Below are positions 26,044-36,469 of a stretch of DNA of 38,954 bases, piece after piece. The stretch is taken from positions 1-38,954 of the forward strand of contig CAJHAA010000023.1 of assembly GCA_904846265.1 (NCBI GenBank), given 5' to 3'. The position numbers and the translations under genes were made by a program. Source of the stretch: Psychrobacter immobilis. GTDB taxonomy: Bacteria > Pseudomonadota > Gammaproteobacteria > Pseudomonadales > Moraxellaceae. Below the pieces are notes generated by a model. The model was not told the DNA's origin and ran no database searches. It saw only the letters and a program-made list of their open reading frames with translations. Each line of letters begins with the position of its first letter. Position 1 is the first letter of the stretch.

Positions 26044-26328
26044 TTATTTACCATAAACACATAAATAAGCCGTTTCTACTGCTACTTTTACTTGAAACTT
26101 CTGATTGGCTTCAACGGTAAATTGCTCACCTGCATTAAAGGTTTGCCACTCATCACTCTCTGGTAGCTTGACCGTCAATGCACCACTGACCACGCTCATG
26201 GTTTCAAATTCGCTGGTGCCAAACTCGTATTCACCAATCTCCATCACCCCAACTGTTGCAGGCTTAGTTGCCGTTTGAAAGGCAATAGAAGTGACTTTAT
26301 TATCAAAATAACTGTTAACGCTTGGCAT
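26044..26328 (-). CDS. ppnP: Pyrimidine/purine nucleoside phosphorylase
   Basis: A 94-residue cupin-fold protein matching the PpnP (YaiE, DUF1255) family in length and throughout, with [19 protein letters not shown] and PAGEQF-like [14 protein letters not shown]. Family members phosphorolyse a broad range of nucleosides to bases and ribose-1-phosphate. AAGGA precedes the ATG. It lies 36 bases downstream of prfB on the same strand and ends at an intrinsic terminator, so it is probably the last gene of a HAD-prfB-ppnP run. Confidence 0.93.
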   Translation of the reverse strand: MPSVNSYFDNKVTSIAFQTATKPATVGVMEIGEYEFGTSEFETMSVVSGALTVKLPESDEWQTFNAGEQFTVEANQKFQVKVAVETAYLCVYGK

Positions 26329-26364
26329 AATTTTCCTTAATTAAATATTAGTTACTATTTTATT

Positions 26365-27460
26365 TTATAATCCTGCTTTTAGGCTCGCTTCGATAAATTG
26401 ATCGAGGTCGCCATCGAGTACCGCACCAGTATTAAAGGTTTCAACGCCAGTACGCAAGTCTTTGATACGTGAATCATCGAGCACATAAGAGCGAATTTGA
26501 CTGCCCCAACCGACGTCTGACTTGCCATCCTCGACCGCTTGCTGAGATTCCATCCGTTTTTGCATTTCAAGCTCATAAAGCTTAGCACGCAGCAACTTCA
26601 TCGCCGTCGCTTTGTTCCCATGCTGGCTACGCTCGTTCTGACAAGTGACCACCACGCCACTTGGCTCGTGGGTGATACGTACCGCAGAATCGGTCGTGTT
26701 CACATGCTGACCACCTGCGCCAGATGAACGATAAGTATCAATACGCAAATCGGCTGGATTGATATCAATCTCGATATTATCATCAATTTCAGGCGACACA
26801 AAAACGGCAGCAAACGAGGTATGACGACCGTTATTGCTATCAAATGGCGATTTACGGACTAAGCGATGCACGCCGATTTCGGTACGTAACCAACCAAAAG
26901 CGTAATCCCCTTTAATCTCAATCGTTGCTGATTTAATACCAGCCACGCTACCAGAAGATACCTCAATGACCTCAACTTTAAAGCCATGCGATTCCGCCCA
27001 GCGTGTATACATACGCAACAGCATCTCCGCCCAATCTTGCGCCTCGGTGCCGCCACTACCCGACTGGATATCTAAGTAGCAGTTATTAGGATCCATCTCA
27101 CCGCTAAACATGCGACGGAACTCTAAATCCGCAACGCGTTTCTCCGCATTGTCGAGCTCTGCTTGCACATCCGCTAGCAAGGATTCATCCTCTGCTTCTA
27201 CCGCCAGCTCCAGCATGGCAGACGCATCTTCTAATGTGCTCTCAAGCGACACCACAACATCGATGACGCCATCAAGCTGGCTTTTTTCTTTATTAATCTT
27301 AGTCGCACGCTCTGGATCATTCCATAGCTCAGGGTTTTCTAACTCTAAATTAACTTCTTCTAAGCGTTCTTGCTTACCATCGAAGTCAAAGATACCTCCG
27401 CAAGTCCTGCCCACGCTCTGATAAATCTTTGATTCGTTCTTGATACGGATTGATTTCCAT
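26365..27460 (-). CDS. prfB: Peptide chain release factor 2 (programmed +1 frameshift)
   Basis: RF2 reads UAA and UGA stops. Translation starts at ATG 27460 ([20 protein letters not shown]), reads 24 codons to an in-frame TGA at 27388-27386, then shifts +1 and continues as D-F-D-G-K to 26365, giving 364 residues, as expected for the family. Domain landmarks are the SPF anticodon-like tripeptide at about 204-206 and the GGQ motif at about 249-251, close to E. coli positions. The upstream CAGGAAAC provides a ribosome-binding site. It is not a pseudogene: the shift site is the canonical one. Low RF2 is expected to increase frameshifting and so restore RF2. Confidence 0.97.
27384..27400 (-). promoter_or_regulatory. 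RF2 autoregulatory frameshift site
   Basis: On the minus strand the sequence reads CGG AGG TAT CTT TGA C. An internal Shine-Dalgarno-like AGG precedes the slippery CTT, which is followed by the stop TGA and a C. This is the textbook RF2 element, changed from the E. coli form only by CGG AGG in place of AGG GGG. Confidence 0.95.
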
Positions 27461-27576
27461 AAAGTTTCCTGTCTTTTTAAATAAATATCTCACTGATATG
27501 GCGCTATTTTAAATGAGATTGACGATAAATAGTTGGCTAATTATGACTGGCTTTATATTAAATAACGTTAAATAGC

Positions 27577-28278
27577 CTAAATCGACCAATCCTCAACCGC
27601 CCAGCGATGGGCTAACGCATGCGCATGCAGCGCGTCATCAGGTGACACACAAATAGCCACATCCGCCCACTCAAGCAGCGGAATGTCATTTTTGGAATCT
27701 GAATAAGCATAAGTTTTATCAAACTTAACACCCGCTGATTTTTGCTTATCTATCCATTTATTCAGATGATAAATCTTACCTTCTTTAAAATTAGGCTTGT
27801 CTGTCAATTTACCCGTATAGCGCTCATTTTTTATCTCAAGCGGCGTTGATAGCACATTGGCACCTTCGATACCAAAACGCTTGGCGATAGCCGAAACCAC
27901 AAAATCATTGGTCGCAGAAATAATCACCACCTCATGACCTTTTTCAACATGCTGACAAAGCACTTCCATCGCTTTTGGGCGTATGTGTGGCTCAATTTCA
28001 CTTTTAATATAGTCTTCTCGTAGCTCATGCAATCTATCCATTGGCAAGCTACTCAAAAAATGCGCCACAAATTCATTATATTCCGTCGCATCAAGCGTAC
28101 CTTCGATATAGTCTTGGTAAAACTTTTGATTGGCCGTGCGATATTGCGCTTCATCGACGAGGTCGTGTTTGACGATATACTCGCCCCATAAATAGTCGCT
28201 ATCGACGTCGAGCAAAGTATGATCTAAATCAAAAAGTGCCAGCTCTTTTGGAAAAGATTGTGCTTGTGTTTCCTGCAT
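27577..28278 (-). CDS. HAD-superfamily phosphatase (SerB-like, subclass IB)
   Basis: A 233-residue hydrolase. Motif I is FDLDHTLLD with nucleophile D17 and acid/base D19; motif II is the ISATNDF threonine/serine loop; the conserved lysine and motif IV, YSDSKNDIPLLE, are present. HAD-IB proteins of this length are annotated as phosphoserine phosphatase-like and act on small phosphomonoesters; the substrate is unknown. The start has AAGG about nine bases upstream. It precedes prfB by 116 bases on the same strand. Confidence 0.88.
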   Translation of the reverse strand: MQETQAQSFPKELALFDLDHTLLDVDSDYLWGEYIVKHDLVDEAQYRTANQKFYQDYIEGTLDATEYNEFVAHFLSSLPMDRLHELREDYIKSEIEPHIRPKAMEVLCQHVEKGHEVVIISATNDFVVSAIAKRFGIEGANVLSTPLEIKNERYTGKLTDKPNFKEGKIYHLNKWIDKQKSAGVKFDKTYAYSDSKNDIPLLEWADVAICVSPDDALHAHALAHRWAVEDWSI

Positions 28279-28445
28279 AATGAGACCTTATTATTGTTTG
28301 TTAAAGGACAGAAATACAACTGGTTTTTAATAACTTCCGCTTTGGAGATAGATAATGATATGAAAAAATTTCTCAATAATTTTTCTTGAATACTACTGTT
28401 TACCAAACAAAATTATGGTAACTTTATTTATATAACTTGTGGTTA

Positions 28446-28504
28446 GGGCGTATCCTCACTCTGCACGAAAGCACCTAAATGGCGCTAAAAATGGTGATAC
28501 GCCC
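28446..28504. mobile_element. Short MITE-A derivative (59 bp)
   Basis: It begins GGGCGTATCCTCA and ends GATACGCCC with TA on each side (28444-28445 and 28505-28506). The segment CTAAATGGCGCTAAAAAT closely matches CTAAATGGGCTAAAAAT in the left part of the 170-bp MITE-A copies. It therefore looks like an internally deleted member of the family. It lies in the 269-base gap before the next gene and contains an ATG in frame with it. Confidence 0.65.
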
Positions 28505-28547
28505 TAGTATCTGTTTTGCTTACTTCATCATAAAAATAGAGAATCGC

Positions 28548-28997
28548 ATGGAAGCGCCTGATGTCAAAACTGTCTTGCCAAGTAAAACGCGTCGCCCTGC
28601 CCGTTCGATCAGAGAAATCAGACAACGTCAGCTGGGTAAAAGCTATCAATCACTTTTCGACCGTATACTGTATGCGCTCTTAAATGGTGTCATGTACGGA
28701 GTTGGTGGTTTACTGATCGATCTTGCTATCGTGGTTATTCGCTCAATAGCTGGTATAGGTAATGGCGACGTTTTTTGGTTATTCACCCCATTTATGTTGG
28801 TCGTAGGCGCAATCATGGGTTTTATCGTTGGTAAAAATGCTGGCGCTGAAAGCGTCAATGCGCTCAATATCAACGAAACAGCCAATCATAACGCTTACCT
28901 TAATGACTACTCTATACGCCACGATATTTTTCGCGGACTAATTATTGGTATTATCATTTTTGCCATCATTTGGCTGGTCATGATGCTGATGACATAA
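28548..28997 (+). CDS. Small integral membrane protein, unknown function
   Basis: A 149-residue protein with a basic N-terminal 35 residues (cytosolic), then three hydrophobic segments at about 42-68, 75-97 and 127-148. The loop between the last two is polar. The ATG at 28548 is chosen: an upstream in-frame ATG at 28479 lies inside the 59-bp MITE and would add 23 residues lacking similarity to the rest. No good ribosome-binding site is seen for either. The family is not recognised and no function is proposed. It converges with the gamma-carbonic anhydrase gene without an obvious terminator. Confidence 0.6.
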   Translation: MEAPDVKTVLPSKTRRPARSIREIRQRQLGKSYQSLFDRILYALLNGVMYGVGGLLIDLAIVVIRSIAGIGNGDVFWLFTPFMLVVGAIMGFIVGKNAGAESVNALNINETANHNAYLNDYSIRHDIFRGLIIGIIIFAIIWLVMMLMT

Positions 28998-29086
28998 ACA
29001 ACCTCTATGTAAGGAAGGTTTGCCTGATTCATATAAAAACAACAGATCAATATCAGACAATTCAAGGATTCTTTATAAATTTCTGC

Positions 29087-29623
29087 TTAATCAGGCATAG
29101 CTACTTCTGTTAAGCCCGTTTTAAATTTTTGACAACGCTCCGCATAATGCATTGCTGATAATTTCAACATCGCTGCTTGCTCGTCCGTTAAGGTTTTGAC
29201 CACTTTTGCAGGGGCACCCATGACGAGTGAATTTTCTGGAATCTCTTTGCCTTCAGTGACCAAAGCTTTGGCACCAATAATGCAATTTTTACCAATCTTG
29301 GCATTATTCAATACCACTGCCCCAATCCCAATTAAGCTATTGTCACCGACTTCGCAGCCGTGCAGCATCGCTAAATGACCAATGGTGACATAGTTGCCGA
29401 TTTTGACCTCAATGCCTGCATCAGTATGAATGACACTGTTTTCTTGCACATTACTATAATCACCGATATGAATGCGTTCATTGTCACCGCGAATCACTGC
29501 CCCAAACCACACGTTAGCTTGATGACCCAAATAGACATCGCCTATCACTCGTGCTGAGTCTGCGACCCAACCATTAAAAGGTACCGCGAATTCGGGTACC
29601 TTGTCTAAATATTGATAAATCAT
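29087..29623 (-). CDS. Gamma-carbonic anhydrase family protein
   Basis: A 178-residue left-handed beta-helix protein. The hexapeptide-repeat core spans about 20-150. The zinc-ligand histidines are H66 (VIHTD), H83 and H88 (IGHLAMLHG), matching the gamma-carbonic anhydrase triad; the C-terminal helix starts at about 155. The family includes YrdA/PaaY-like proteins that often show weak carbonic anhydrase activity and trimerise. AAGGAG is five bases before the ATG. The gene is monocistronic, divergent from carA across a 413-base gap. Confidence 0.92.
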   Translation of the reverse strand: MIYQYLDKVPEFAVPFNGWVADSARVIGDVYLGHQANVWFGAVIRGDNERIHIGDYSNVQENSVIHTDAGIEVKIGNYVTIGHLAMLHGCEVGDNSLIGIGAVVLNNAKIGKNCIIGAKALVTEGKEIPENSLVMGAPAKVVKTLTDEQAAMLKLSAMHYAERCQKFKTGLTEVAMPD

Positions 29624-29774
29624 AACGGCTCCTTGTTATATATAGTAATGAAATAGGTCAATCATAAAAACCAGATATCTCGATTTGCTGTCCATTGTGG
29701 CAAAGCCAAAAGGGAAAATCCAGCGCTATTAACGGCTAATAATTAAAGGCATACTTTTCAATCTAAAAATCGGC

Positions 29775-29803
29775 TGGCTATCTGCGGGCATATTGTATAT
29801 AAT
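29775..29803 (+). promoter_or_regulatory. Possible carA promoter
   Basis: TATAAT at 29798-29803 is preceded by a weak -35 (TGGCTA at 29775-29780) with a 17-base spacer. The leader to the carA start would be about 230 bases. That leader contains direct repeats of CCATCAATA at about 29877 and 29939 and a CACTA/TAGTG palindrome. No riboswitch or terminator is recognised in the 413-base gap. Confidence 0.4.
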
Positions 29804-30036
29804 GCGCAAAATCTGTGCCTAAGCGAGCGGACATGATGCAAGTTACCTATTCACTATCTAGTGGGTTTTGTAGTTTCCATCAATAATGTCTTCTCGCTTT
29901 TTTGTGGAAAAATTTTGGGTTTAGGTATTTTTTAGTATCCATCAATAGCAATTTTTGCGATACAAAAAAACCATTTCTAATCTGAAATTTAATCATAAAA
30001 AATTATGGCGCTCACTAATAATAGCGGAGGCAAACC

Positions 30037-31278
30037 TTGAATTCATCGGCAGAAATACAAGCAATTTTGGCATTAGCAGACGGTACGATTTTTCGCGGCG
30101 TGAGTATCGGCAGTCTCGGTCATCGTGTCGGTGAGGTGGTGTTTAATACAGCCATGACAGGGTACCAAGAAATCCTAACCGACCCAAGTTATGCGCGCCA
30201 GCTGGTCACCCTAACCTATCCGCACATCGGCAATACTGGTACCAATAGCGAGGACACTGAGTCTGGCAATAGTCATCAAGTATGGGCCGACGGTCTTATC
30301 ATCCGTGATGCGACGATGGTTACCTCAAACTTCCGTAACTCAGAATCATTAAGCGACTATTTATCACGTAACGATACCGTTGCAATCGCTGAGATTGATA
30401 CCCGTCAATTGACCCGCCTACTACGTGATAAAGGCGCACAAAATGGCTGTATTATGACCGCATCCAACGGCGAAACAATCAGCGCTGCTGACGAGCAACA
30501 AGCCATCAAATTGGCACAAGAGTTTGCTGGTATCGAAGGCATGGACTTGGCAAAAGAATGCTGCACGAAAGAGCGCTTCGAATGGACAGCAGGTACGTGG
30601 GATTTATCAGATACCTTACTTAACCGTGATGCCATTGGCAGCCATGATAGCGGTACAGGCGGATTTTTCAAGCAACTCGGCACTCACATCGATTCTAAAT
30701 ACAATGTCGTCGCCTACGACTTCGGTAGCAAAACCAATATCCTGCGTATGCTGGTTGACCGCGGCTGTCATGTAACCGTCGTTCCTGCACAAACGCCTAT
30801 CGCAGATGTACTGGCGATGAACCCAGATGGTATCTTTTTATCAAACGGCCCTGGCGACCCTGCAGCCTGCGACTATGCTATCGATGCCGTACGTCATATC
30901 ATTGAAAAAACTGATGTGCCAACCTTTGGTATCTGTTTAGGTCATCAGTTGATTGGTCTAGCTAGCGGCGCAAACACCATTAAAATGAAAACCGGTCATC
31001 ACGGCGCCAACCATCCAGTACAAGATGTGGCAGCTGGCACGGTTATGATTACCAGTCAAAATCATGGTTTTGCGGTTGATGAAGACACTCTGCCTGCTAA
31101 CGTTAAATCTACCCATCGCTCATTATTCGATGGTACCAACCAAGGGATTGAGCTAACTAACAAGCCAGTCTTTAGCTTCCAAGGTCACCCAGAAGCCAGC
31201 CCAGGTCCGCATGATTGTGCGCCACTGTTTGATAAATTTGCTGAGATGATGGCAAAGTCTAAGATAGCGAAGGCTTAA
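30037..31278 (+). CDS. carA: Carbamoyl-phosphate synthase small (glutaminase) subunit
   Basis: A 413-residue protein that hydrolyses glutamine and delivers ammonia to CarB for carbamoyl phosphate, feeding pyrimidine and arginine synthesis. The N-terminal domain ([23 protein letters not shown]) and C-terminal class I glutaminase are complete. The catalytic triad is C300 (GICLGHQ), H384 and E386 ([10 protein letters not shown]). It begins with TTG, not ATG: a strong GGAGG site ends about six bases upstream at 30030 and the N-terminal sequence is typical. It is followed by two exported-protein genes before carB. Confidence 0.97.
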   Translation: MNSSAEIQAILALADGTIFRGVSIGSLGHRVGEVVFNTAMTGYQEILTDPSYARQLVTLTYPHIGNTGTNSEDTESGNSHQVWADGLIIRDATMVTSNFRNSESLSDYLSRNDTVAIAEIDTRQLTRLLRDKGAQNGCIMTASNGETISAADEQQAIKLAQEFAGIEGMDLAKECCTKERFEWTAGTWDLSDTLLNRDAIGSHDSGTGGFFKQLGTHIDSKYNVVAYDFGSKTNILRMLVDRGCHVTVVPAQTPIADVLAMNPDGIFLSNGPGDPAACDYAIDAVRHIIEKTDVPTFGICLGHQLIGLASGANTIKMKTGHHGANHPVQDVAAGTVMITSQNHGFAVDEDTLPANVKSTHRSLFDGTNQGIELTNKPVFSFQGHPEASPGPHDCAPLFDKFAEMMAKSKIAKA

Positions 31279-31281
31279 ATA

Positions 31282-32094
31282 ATGAAGAGTAATAACGGTA
31301 AATTACGATTTCTTTTTTTAAAGCATACTGTTATTACTTTTGCTTTATCGATTGCTGCTAGTCAAGCTGCATTGGCAGATTCATGTAAAGCAGTTGATAA
31401 AAACTTAGCAGCGCATTATAAGTCTATGAGGAATTATTCTAATTATTATGGGAATAATGATTGGGATTTATTCAAGAAGGCTACAGCTAACTTTTATGAT
31501 GTAGTCGCAAGCTATATTAGCTTACCTAATAGTATATCTTGTGAGCTGAGCCTTGCTAGCGCTACTGGGGTAAATATTCAGACTTCGATGGATGGCAAGT
31601 TTCGCACTCTATCTTGGGATGAGCTTAATGGCGGTACTATGCACCACTTTGATGGTTTGATTCAATTTCAAAGTGAACAGACAGATCATATATTAACTAA
31701 TGCCATAAACCGTGATGTTATGGCAGTGAAGACTATCAAACTGCCTGATGAAAAAGACAGTGAGAAAACGATCTATATGCTTATTGAGCGCGGTATTTAT
31801 TCAAATATTGCTCGTAGCGAATCTATCAATCTCTACGAAATTAAAGGTGATAAGCTTATTTATCCTAATATTATTCAAACTTCATCAAGAACTACTAATG
31901 CGCTTGGGTTTGAGTATAGTGCTCATTCTCCAAATGGCTCTATAGAAATGCCGTTCTTTCGTTACGAGCCTAAGAATAAGGTAATAAGCTTCCCAGTTGT
32001 GATTAAATCAGAGGAATACATATACGGTGAGATGACTAACCGTCTGATCAAGTATCAGTTCAAAGACGGTTTGTTTAGAAAACTTACGTCTTAG
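31282..32094 (+). CDS. Exported protein of unknown function, inserted after carA
   Basis: A 270-residue protein with a signal peptide (basic start, hydrophobic core to about residue 30, cleavage near ALADS). Two cysteines (SCKAV at about 35 and SCELS) may form a disulfide in the mature protein. A central segment, MDGKFRTLSWDELNGGTMHH, looks like a repeat or fold signature I have seen only in uncharacterised exported proteins, without known role. The start lies three bases after the carA stop, and its AAGG ribosome-binding site is inside the end of carA, so translational coupling is likely. It is more A+T-rich than carA. No metabolic link to carbamoyl phosphate is evident. Confidence 0.75.
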   Translation: MKSNNGKLRFLFLKHTVITFALSIAASQAALADSCKAVDKNLAAHYKSMRNYSNYYGNNDWDLFKKATANFYDVVASYISLPNSISCELSLASATGVNIQTSMDGKFRTLSWDELNGGTMHHFDGLIQFQSEQTDHILTNAINRDVMAVKTIKLPDEKDSEKTIYMLIERGIYSNIARSESINLYEIKGDKLIYPNIIQTSSRTTNALGFEYSAHSPNGSIEMPFFRYEPKNKVISFPVVIKSEEYIYGEMTNRLIKYQFKDGLFRKLTS

Positions 32095-32132
32095 TTTTAA
32101 TACTGCTAGTCACTAACTAAAAAGGTTGAAAC

Positions 32133-32918
32133 ATGATGTGTAGTAAAATGATAAAAAGCATATCAATTAAAATTCGATTACTTTTCTTATCTTTAGTGTT
32201 AGTCATGGCGACATCATCGGCTCACGCACAGATTAATACAGTTGCTGCAGTTACCACCTTGTCGGATAATAGTGAATACAATCAATTCGTTGCGAAATAT
32301 GGCGATGATCTTGATGCCGAAATGTATAGCGAGTTTTCATTGCCCGATTTAAGTTTTGATGAAGCACAACTGGCTGAGTCCATACTCGATCGTATTTACA
32401 ATTTATACCCTATCGCTTTTTACAACTATGCCTTTGATCAAGATGTGGCTGGAATAACTGAACAATACGATACTTATAGTCAGGCTTTAAGTACTGGAGA
32501 CCTTGAAGACGAAGAAAAAATGATGGCTCAATGCCTAACGTACGCCAATCAACCTTCAAGGTATAAAAGATTTGCTCAGTATTTTGCCTACGAATATGTT
32601 GATGATCACTCTATTGAAGAGGTGAAAGATGGTATAACAATGCTAAACCACTTTTTTATAGACGATCTTGTAATGGCATCTCAAATAGGTGATATCAACG
32701 ACCTAGATAGTGATTTTAATTATAAATTAAAGCAACAAGGCCTTGAAGACGCTTATGAAGATTTCCTCAACTCAGCAGATTATAAAGAGATTAAAGAACT
32801 GACCAATCTAAGAGTTGGAGAAAGAAGTGGAGAGCCTGTGATGCCTTTATTTATATATGCTAATTATATGACTTGCGGATATCTAGCTAGAGGAATTATG
32901 CATAAACGTATTAATTAG
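32133..32918 (+). CDS. Exported helical protein of unknown function
   Basis: A 261-residue protein (or 260 from the second ATG) with a typical signal peptide ending SSAHAQ. The mature part is acidic, rich in tyrosine and phenylalanine, and appears largely alpha-helical; single cysteines occur in MAQCLTY and MTCGYL. No known domain is recognised. AAAAGG lies eight bases before the ATG. It follows the preceding exported-protein gene by 38 bases and shares its A+T-rich composition, so the two probably form a pair. After it, a 281-base A+T-rich gap without a recognised terminator leads to carB. Confidence 0.72.
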   Translation: MMCSKMIKSISIKIRLLFLSLVLVMATSSAHAQINTVAAVTTLSDNSEYNQFVAKYGDDLDAEMYSEFSLPDLSFDEAQLAESILDRIYNLYPIAFYNYAFDQDVAGITEQYDTYSQALSTGDLEDEEKMMAQCLTYANQPSRYKRFAQYFAYEYVDDHSIEEVKDGITMLNHFFIDDLVMASQIGDINDLDSDFNYKLKQQGLEDAYEDFLNSADYKEIKELTNLRVGERSGEPVMPLFIYANYMTCGYLARGIMHKRIN

Positions 32919-33199
32919 CAATAGCTGTGGAGCAGCACTTTTATTTCTTGGTCTGTCTATTTGTACGTTAAACTAACTTTTAATATGAACAATTTTTCGC
33001 ATCCACTACCATAGAATCAAAAGTGTTGTTAAAAATATATAAATGAAGCTCGTACACACATTTTTTTATCTTGAACTATCATCACTTTGTAACGAATCAA
33101 GCTATGACCGAACTACCGCTATATCAAAATGCTATTTCTCTAAATTTTCTTTAAATACTTAATAAATCCCAATCCGCCAAAATAGGACTTAAAAACATT

Positions 33200-36100
33200 A
33201 TGCCAAAACGTATCGACATAAAAAGCATTCTTATCATAGGCGCAGGTCCTATCGTCATCGGTCAAGCATGTGAGTTTGATTATTCGGGTGCACAGGCCTG
33301 TAAAGCGCTAAAAGAAGAAGGCTATCGCGTCATCTTGGTCAACTCAAACCCTGCGACCATCATGACTGACCCTACCATGGCGGACGCGACTTATATTGAG
33401 CCAATCACTTGGCAGACCGTTGAGCAAATCATTGCTAAAGAACGCCCTGACGCCATCTTGCCAACCATGGGTGGTCAGACGGCGCTAAACTGTGCCTTAG
33501 AATTAGACAAGCATGGCGTATTGACCAAGTACAACTGCGAATTGATTGGCGCGACCAAAGACTCTATCGAGATGGCGGAAGATCGCAACTTGTTCGATAA
33601 AGCAATGAAGCGTATCGGTCTTGAATGCCCGCGCGCTGAAACCGCTGAGACCATGGAAGAAGCATTTGCGACCCAAGAAAAAATGGGCTATCCGTGTATT
33701 ATTCGTCCGTCGTTCACCATGGGCGGCTCAGGCGGCGGTATCGCGTATAACCGCGATGAATTTATCGAGATTTGTGAGCGTGGTTTTGACTTATCACCAA
33801 ACCATCAATTGCTAATCGATGAATCGTTAATCGGTTGGAAAGAATACGAGATGGAAGTGGTTCGTGACAAAAACGACAACTGCATCATCATCTGTGCCAT
33901 TGAAAACTTTGACCCAATGGGCGTGCACACTGGCGACTCAATCACGGTTGCGCCAGCGCAAACTTTGACCGACAAAGAATACCAAATCATGCGTAATGCC
34001 TCATTGGCAGTACTACGTGAGATCGGTGTAGAAACCGGCGGCTCAAACGTGCAGTTCGGTATTAACCCTGATACTGGTCGTATGGTCGTCATCGAGATGA
34101 ATCCACGTGTGTCACGCTCATCAGCATTGGCGTCAAAAGCCACTGGTTTCCCGATTGCTAAAATCGCAGCAAAACTGGCAATTGGTTACACGCTAGATGA
34201 ATTGCAAAATGACATTACCGGTGGCAAAACGCCAGCCAGCTTTGAGCCTGCGCTTGATTATGTGGTCACAAAAATTCCACGTTTTAACTTTGAAAAATTC
34301 CCACAAGCAGATAGTGTTTTATCAACCCAAATGAAATCGGTTGGTGAAGTCATGGCGATTGGTCGTAACTTCCAAGAATCAATGCAAAAAGCTTTACGTG
34401 GTATGGAAACTGGTAATGACGGCTTTGATGAGCAAATTGACTTTGCTGCTATCAAAGACGGTAATCTAAGCATTGAAAAGGCACGAAGCGAAATCACCAA
34501 TCGCTTAACCATTCCAACGCCTGAACGCATTTATTATATTGCGGATGCGTTCCGTATCGGTATGAGCGTCGATGAAGTATTCAACTTAACCAAAATTGAT
34601 CCATGGTTCTTGGTACAAATCGAAGATATCGTGAAAACTGAAGCACAAGTCAAAGCGTTAGGCTTCGGTGGTTTAACTGAGAAGAACTTACGCAGCTTTA
34701 AGCGTAAAGGTTTATCAGATTTGCGTTTAGCGAAGTTGCTTGGTGTCTCACAAAAGCAACTACGTAAAAAGCGTTGGGACTTAAACGTCTATCCAGTCTA
34801 TAAGCGCGTCGATACCTGCGCGGCAGAATTTGCCACCAGCACCGCTTATATGTACTCAACGTACGATAGCGAATGTGAAGCCAACCCCACCAATAACAAG
34901 AAAATCATGGTTATCGGTGGCGGGCCTAACCGTATCGGTCAAGGTATCGAGTTTGACTATTGCTGTGTACACGCAGCCCTTGCTATGCGCGAAGACGGCT
35001 ACGAGACCATCATGGTCAACTGTAACCCTGAAACGGTTTCAACCGATTATGACACCTCTGATCGTCTATACTTTGAGCCAATCACATTAGAGGACGTACT
35101 AGAAATCGTCCGTATCGAAAATCCTGATGGTGTGATTGTACAGTTTGGTGGTCAAACGCCATTGAAACTGGCGCGCGCCCTTGAAGCTGCTGGCGTTAAA
35201 ATCATCGGTACTAGCCCAGATGCGATTGACCGCGCTGAAGACCGCGAACGCTTCCAGCATATGATTCAGCAATTGAACCTTATCCAACCAACCAATGCTT
35301 TAGCGACGAGCTTAGAAGATGGTTTGGTCAAAGCAAAAGACGTTGGCTATCCGTTGGTAGTACGCCCATCATATGTACTTGGTGGTCGCGCGATGGAAAT
35401 TGTCTATAACGAAGACGAGCTAAGACACTACTTGCGTACTGCAGTACAAGCGTCAAACGAAGCGCCAGTATTATTAGACCGCTTCTTAGACGATGCGATC
35501 GAAGTCGATGTCGATTGTGTTAGCGACGGTACAGACGTCGTGATTGGCGGTATCATGCAGCATATCGAACAAGCAGGCGTGCACTCTGGCGACTCAGCCT
35601 GTTCATTGCCACCTTACTCATTGTCTGATGAGCTGTGCGATGTGATGCGCGCGCAAACGGTCGCCATGGCAAAAGAGCTTGGTGTTGTCGGCTTAATGAA
35701 CGTACAGTTTGCCGTAAAAGGTGAAACGATTTATATCTTAGAAGTCAATCCACGTGCGGCGCGTACCGTACCGTTTGTCTCTAAATGTATCGGTACGTCA
35801 TTAGCACAAATCGCGGCGCGCTGTATGGCTGGCACGTCATTAAAAGACCAAGGCTTTACCACTGAAATTGTTCCTGCATTTTTCGCGGTAAAAGAAGCAG
35901 TATTCCCATTTGCTAAGTTCCCTGGTGTTGACCCAATCTTGAGCCCTGAGATGAAATCAACCGGTGAAGTGATGGGCGTTGGTAAAACCTTTGGCGAAGC
36001 ATTCTACAAAGCGGTTATCGGTAGTAACGAGCGTCTGCCAGGTCTACCTGTTGAGGGCGAAACCAAAACTGTCTTTATCTCGGTACGTGATAGCGATAAA

Positions 36101-36469
36101 GAACAAGTCGCCCCTATCGCCCGTCAGCTTATCGACTATGGCTTCAAAATCGTTGCCACCACGGGTACGCAAAAAGTACTTAGCGATAACGGTATCGAGT
36201 GTAAGCAAATCAATAAAGTTACCGAAGGTCGCCCACATATCGTCGATGCCTTGAAAAATGGTAAAATCGACCTTATTATCAATACCACTGAAGGCAAACA
36301 GGCACAAGAGGATTCATTCTCTATCCGCCGTAGCGCCCTGCAAGGTAAAGTATTTTATGTGACGACTTTAGGGGCGGCAGACGCGGTTTGTAAATCTTAT
36401 GCCATTGACCTACCGTTTGAGGTCTATAAGCTACAAGATTTGCACGAACAAGCAAAGACTATTGCTTAG
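33200..36469 (+). CDS. carB: Carbamoyl-phosphate synthase large subunit
   Basis: A 1089-residue ammonia-dependent synthase. Two homologous halves are visible: the first begins [20 protein letters not shown] and the second about residue 568 with [19 protein letters not shown]. Each contains an ATP-grasp domain with [10 protein letters not shown] or [12 protein letters not shown] style loops and ends in [15 protein letters not shown] or [15 protein letters not shown]. The C-terminal MGS-like allosteric domain ([13 protein letters not shown] to the end) usually binds UMP and ornithine. It is complete. It is separated from carA by 1.9 kb and needs either read-through or a promoter in the 281-base gap before it. 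Confidence 0.97.
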   Translation: MPKRIDIKSILIIGAGPIVIGQACEFDYSGAQACKALKEEGYRVILVNSNPATIMTDPTMADATYIEPITWQTVEQIIAKERPDAILPTMGGQTALNCALELDKHGVLTKYNCELIGATKDSIEMAEDRNLFDKAMKRIGLECPRAETAETMEEAFATQEKMGYPCIIRPSFTMGGSGGGIAYNRDEFIEICERGFDLSPNHQLLIDESLIGWKEYEMEVVRDKNDNCIIICAIENFDPMGVHTGDSITVAPAQTLTDKEYQIMRNASLAVLREIGVETGGSNVQFGINPDTGRMVVIEMNPRVSRSSALASKATGFPIAKIAAKLAIGYTLDELQNDITGGKTPASFEPALDYVVTKIPRFNFEKFPQADSVLSTQMKSVGEVMAIGRNFQESMQKALRGMETGNDGFDEQIDFAAIKDGNLSIEKARSEITNRLTIPTPERIYYIADAFRIGMSVDEVFNLTKIDPWFLVQIEDIVKTEAQVKALGFGGLTEKNLRSFKRKGLSDLRLAKLLGVSQKQLRKKRWDLNVYPVYKRVDTCAAEFATSTAYMYSTYDSECEANPTNNKKIMVIGGGPNRIGQGIEFDYCCVHAALAMREDGYETIMVNCNPETVSTDYDTSDRLYFEPITLEDVLEIVRIENPDGVIVQFGGQTPLKLARALEAAGVKIIGTSPDAIDRAEDRERFQHMIQQLNLIQPTNALATSLEDGLVKAKDVGYPLVVRPSYVLGGRAMEIVYNEDELRHYLRTAVQASNEAPVLLDRFLDDAIEVDVDCVSDGTDVVIGGIMQHIEQAGVHSGDSACSLPPYSLSDELCDVMRAQTVAMAKELGVVGLMNVQFAVKGETIYILEVNPRAARTVPFVSKCIGTSLAQIAARCMAGTSLKDQGFTTEIVPAFFAVKEAVFPFAKFPGVDPILSPEMKSTGEVMGVGKTFGEAFYKAVIGSNERLPGLPVEGETKTVFISVRDSDKEQVAPIARQLIDYGFKIVATTGTQKVLSDNGIECKQINKVTEGRPHIVDALKNGKIDLIINTTEGKQAQEDSFSIRRSALQGKVFYVTTLGAADAVCKSYAIDLPFEVYKLQDLHEQAKTIA

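Noticed and set aside
27365..27414. Apparent truncated or frameshifted prfB
   Set aside because: The in-frame TGA is the conserved RF2 recoding site; the 24-codon upstream part and the downstream part together give a normal full-length RF2.
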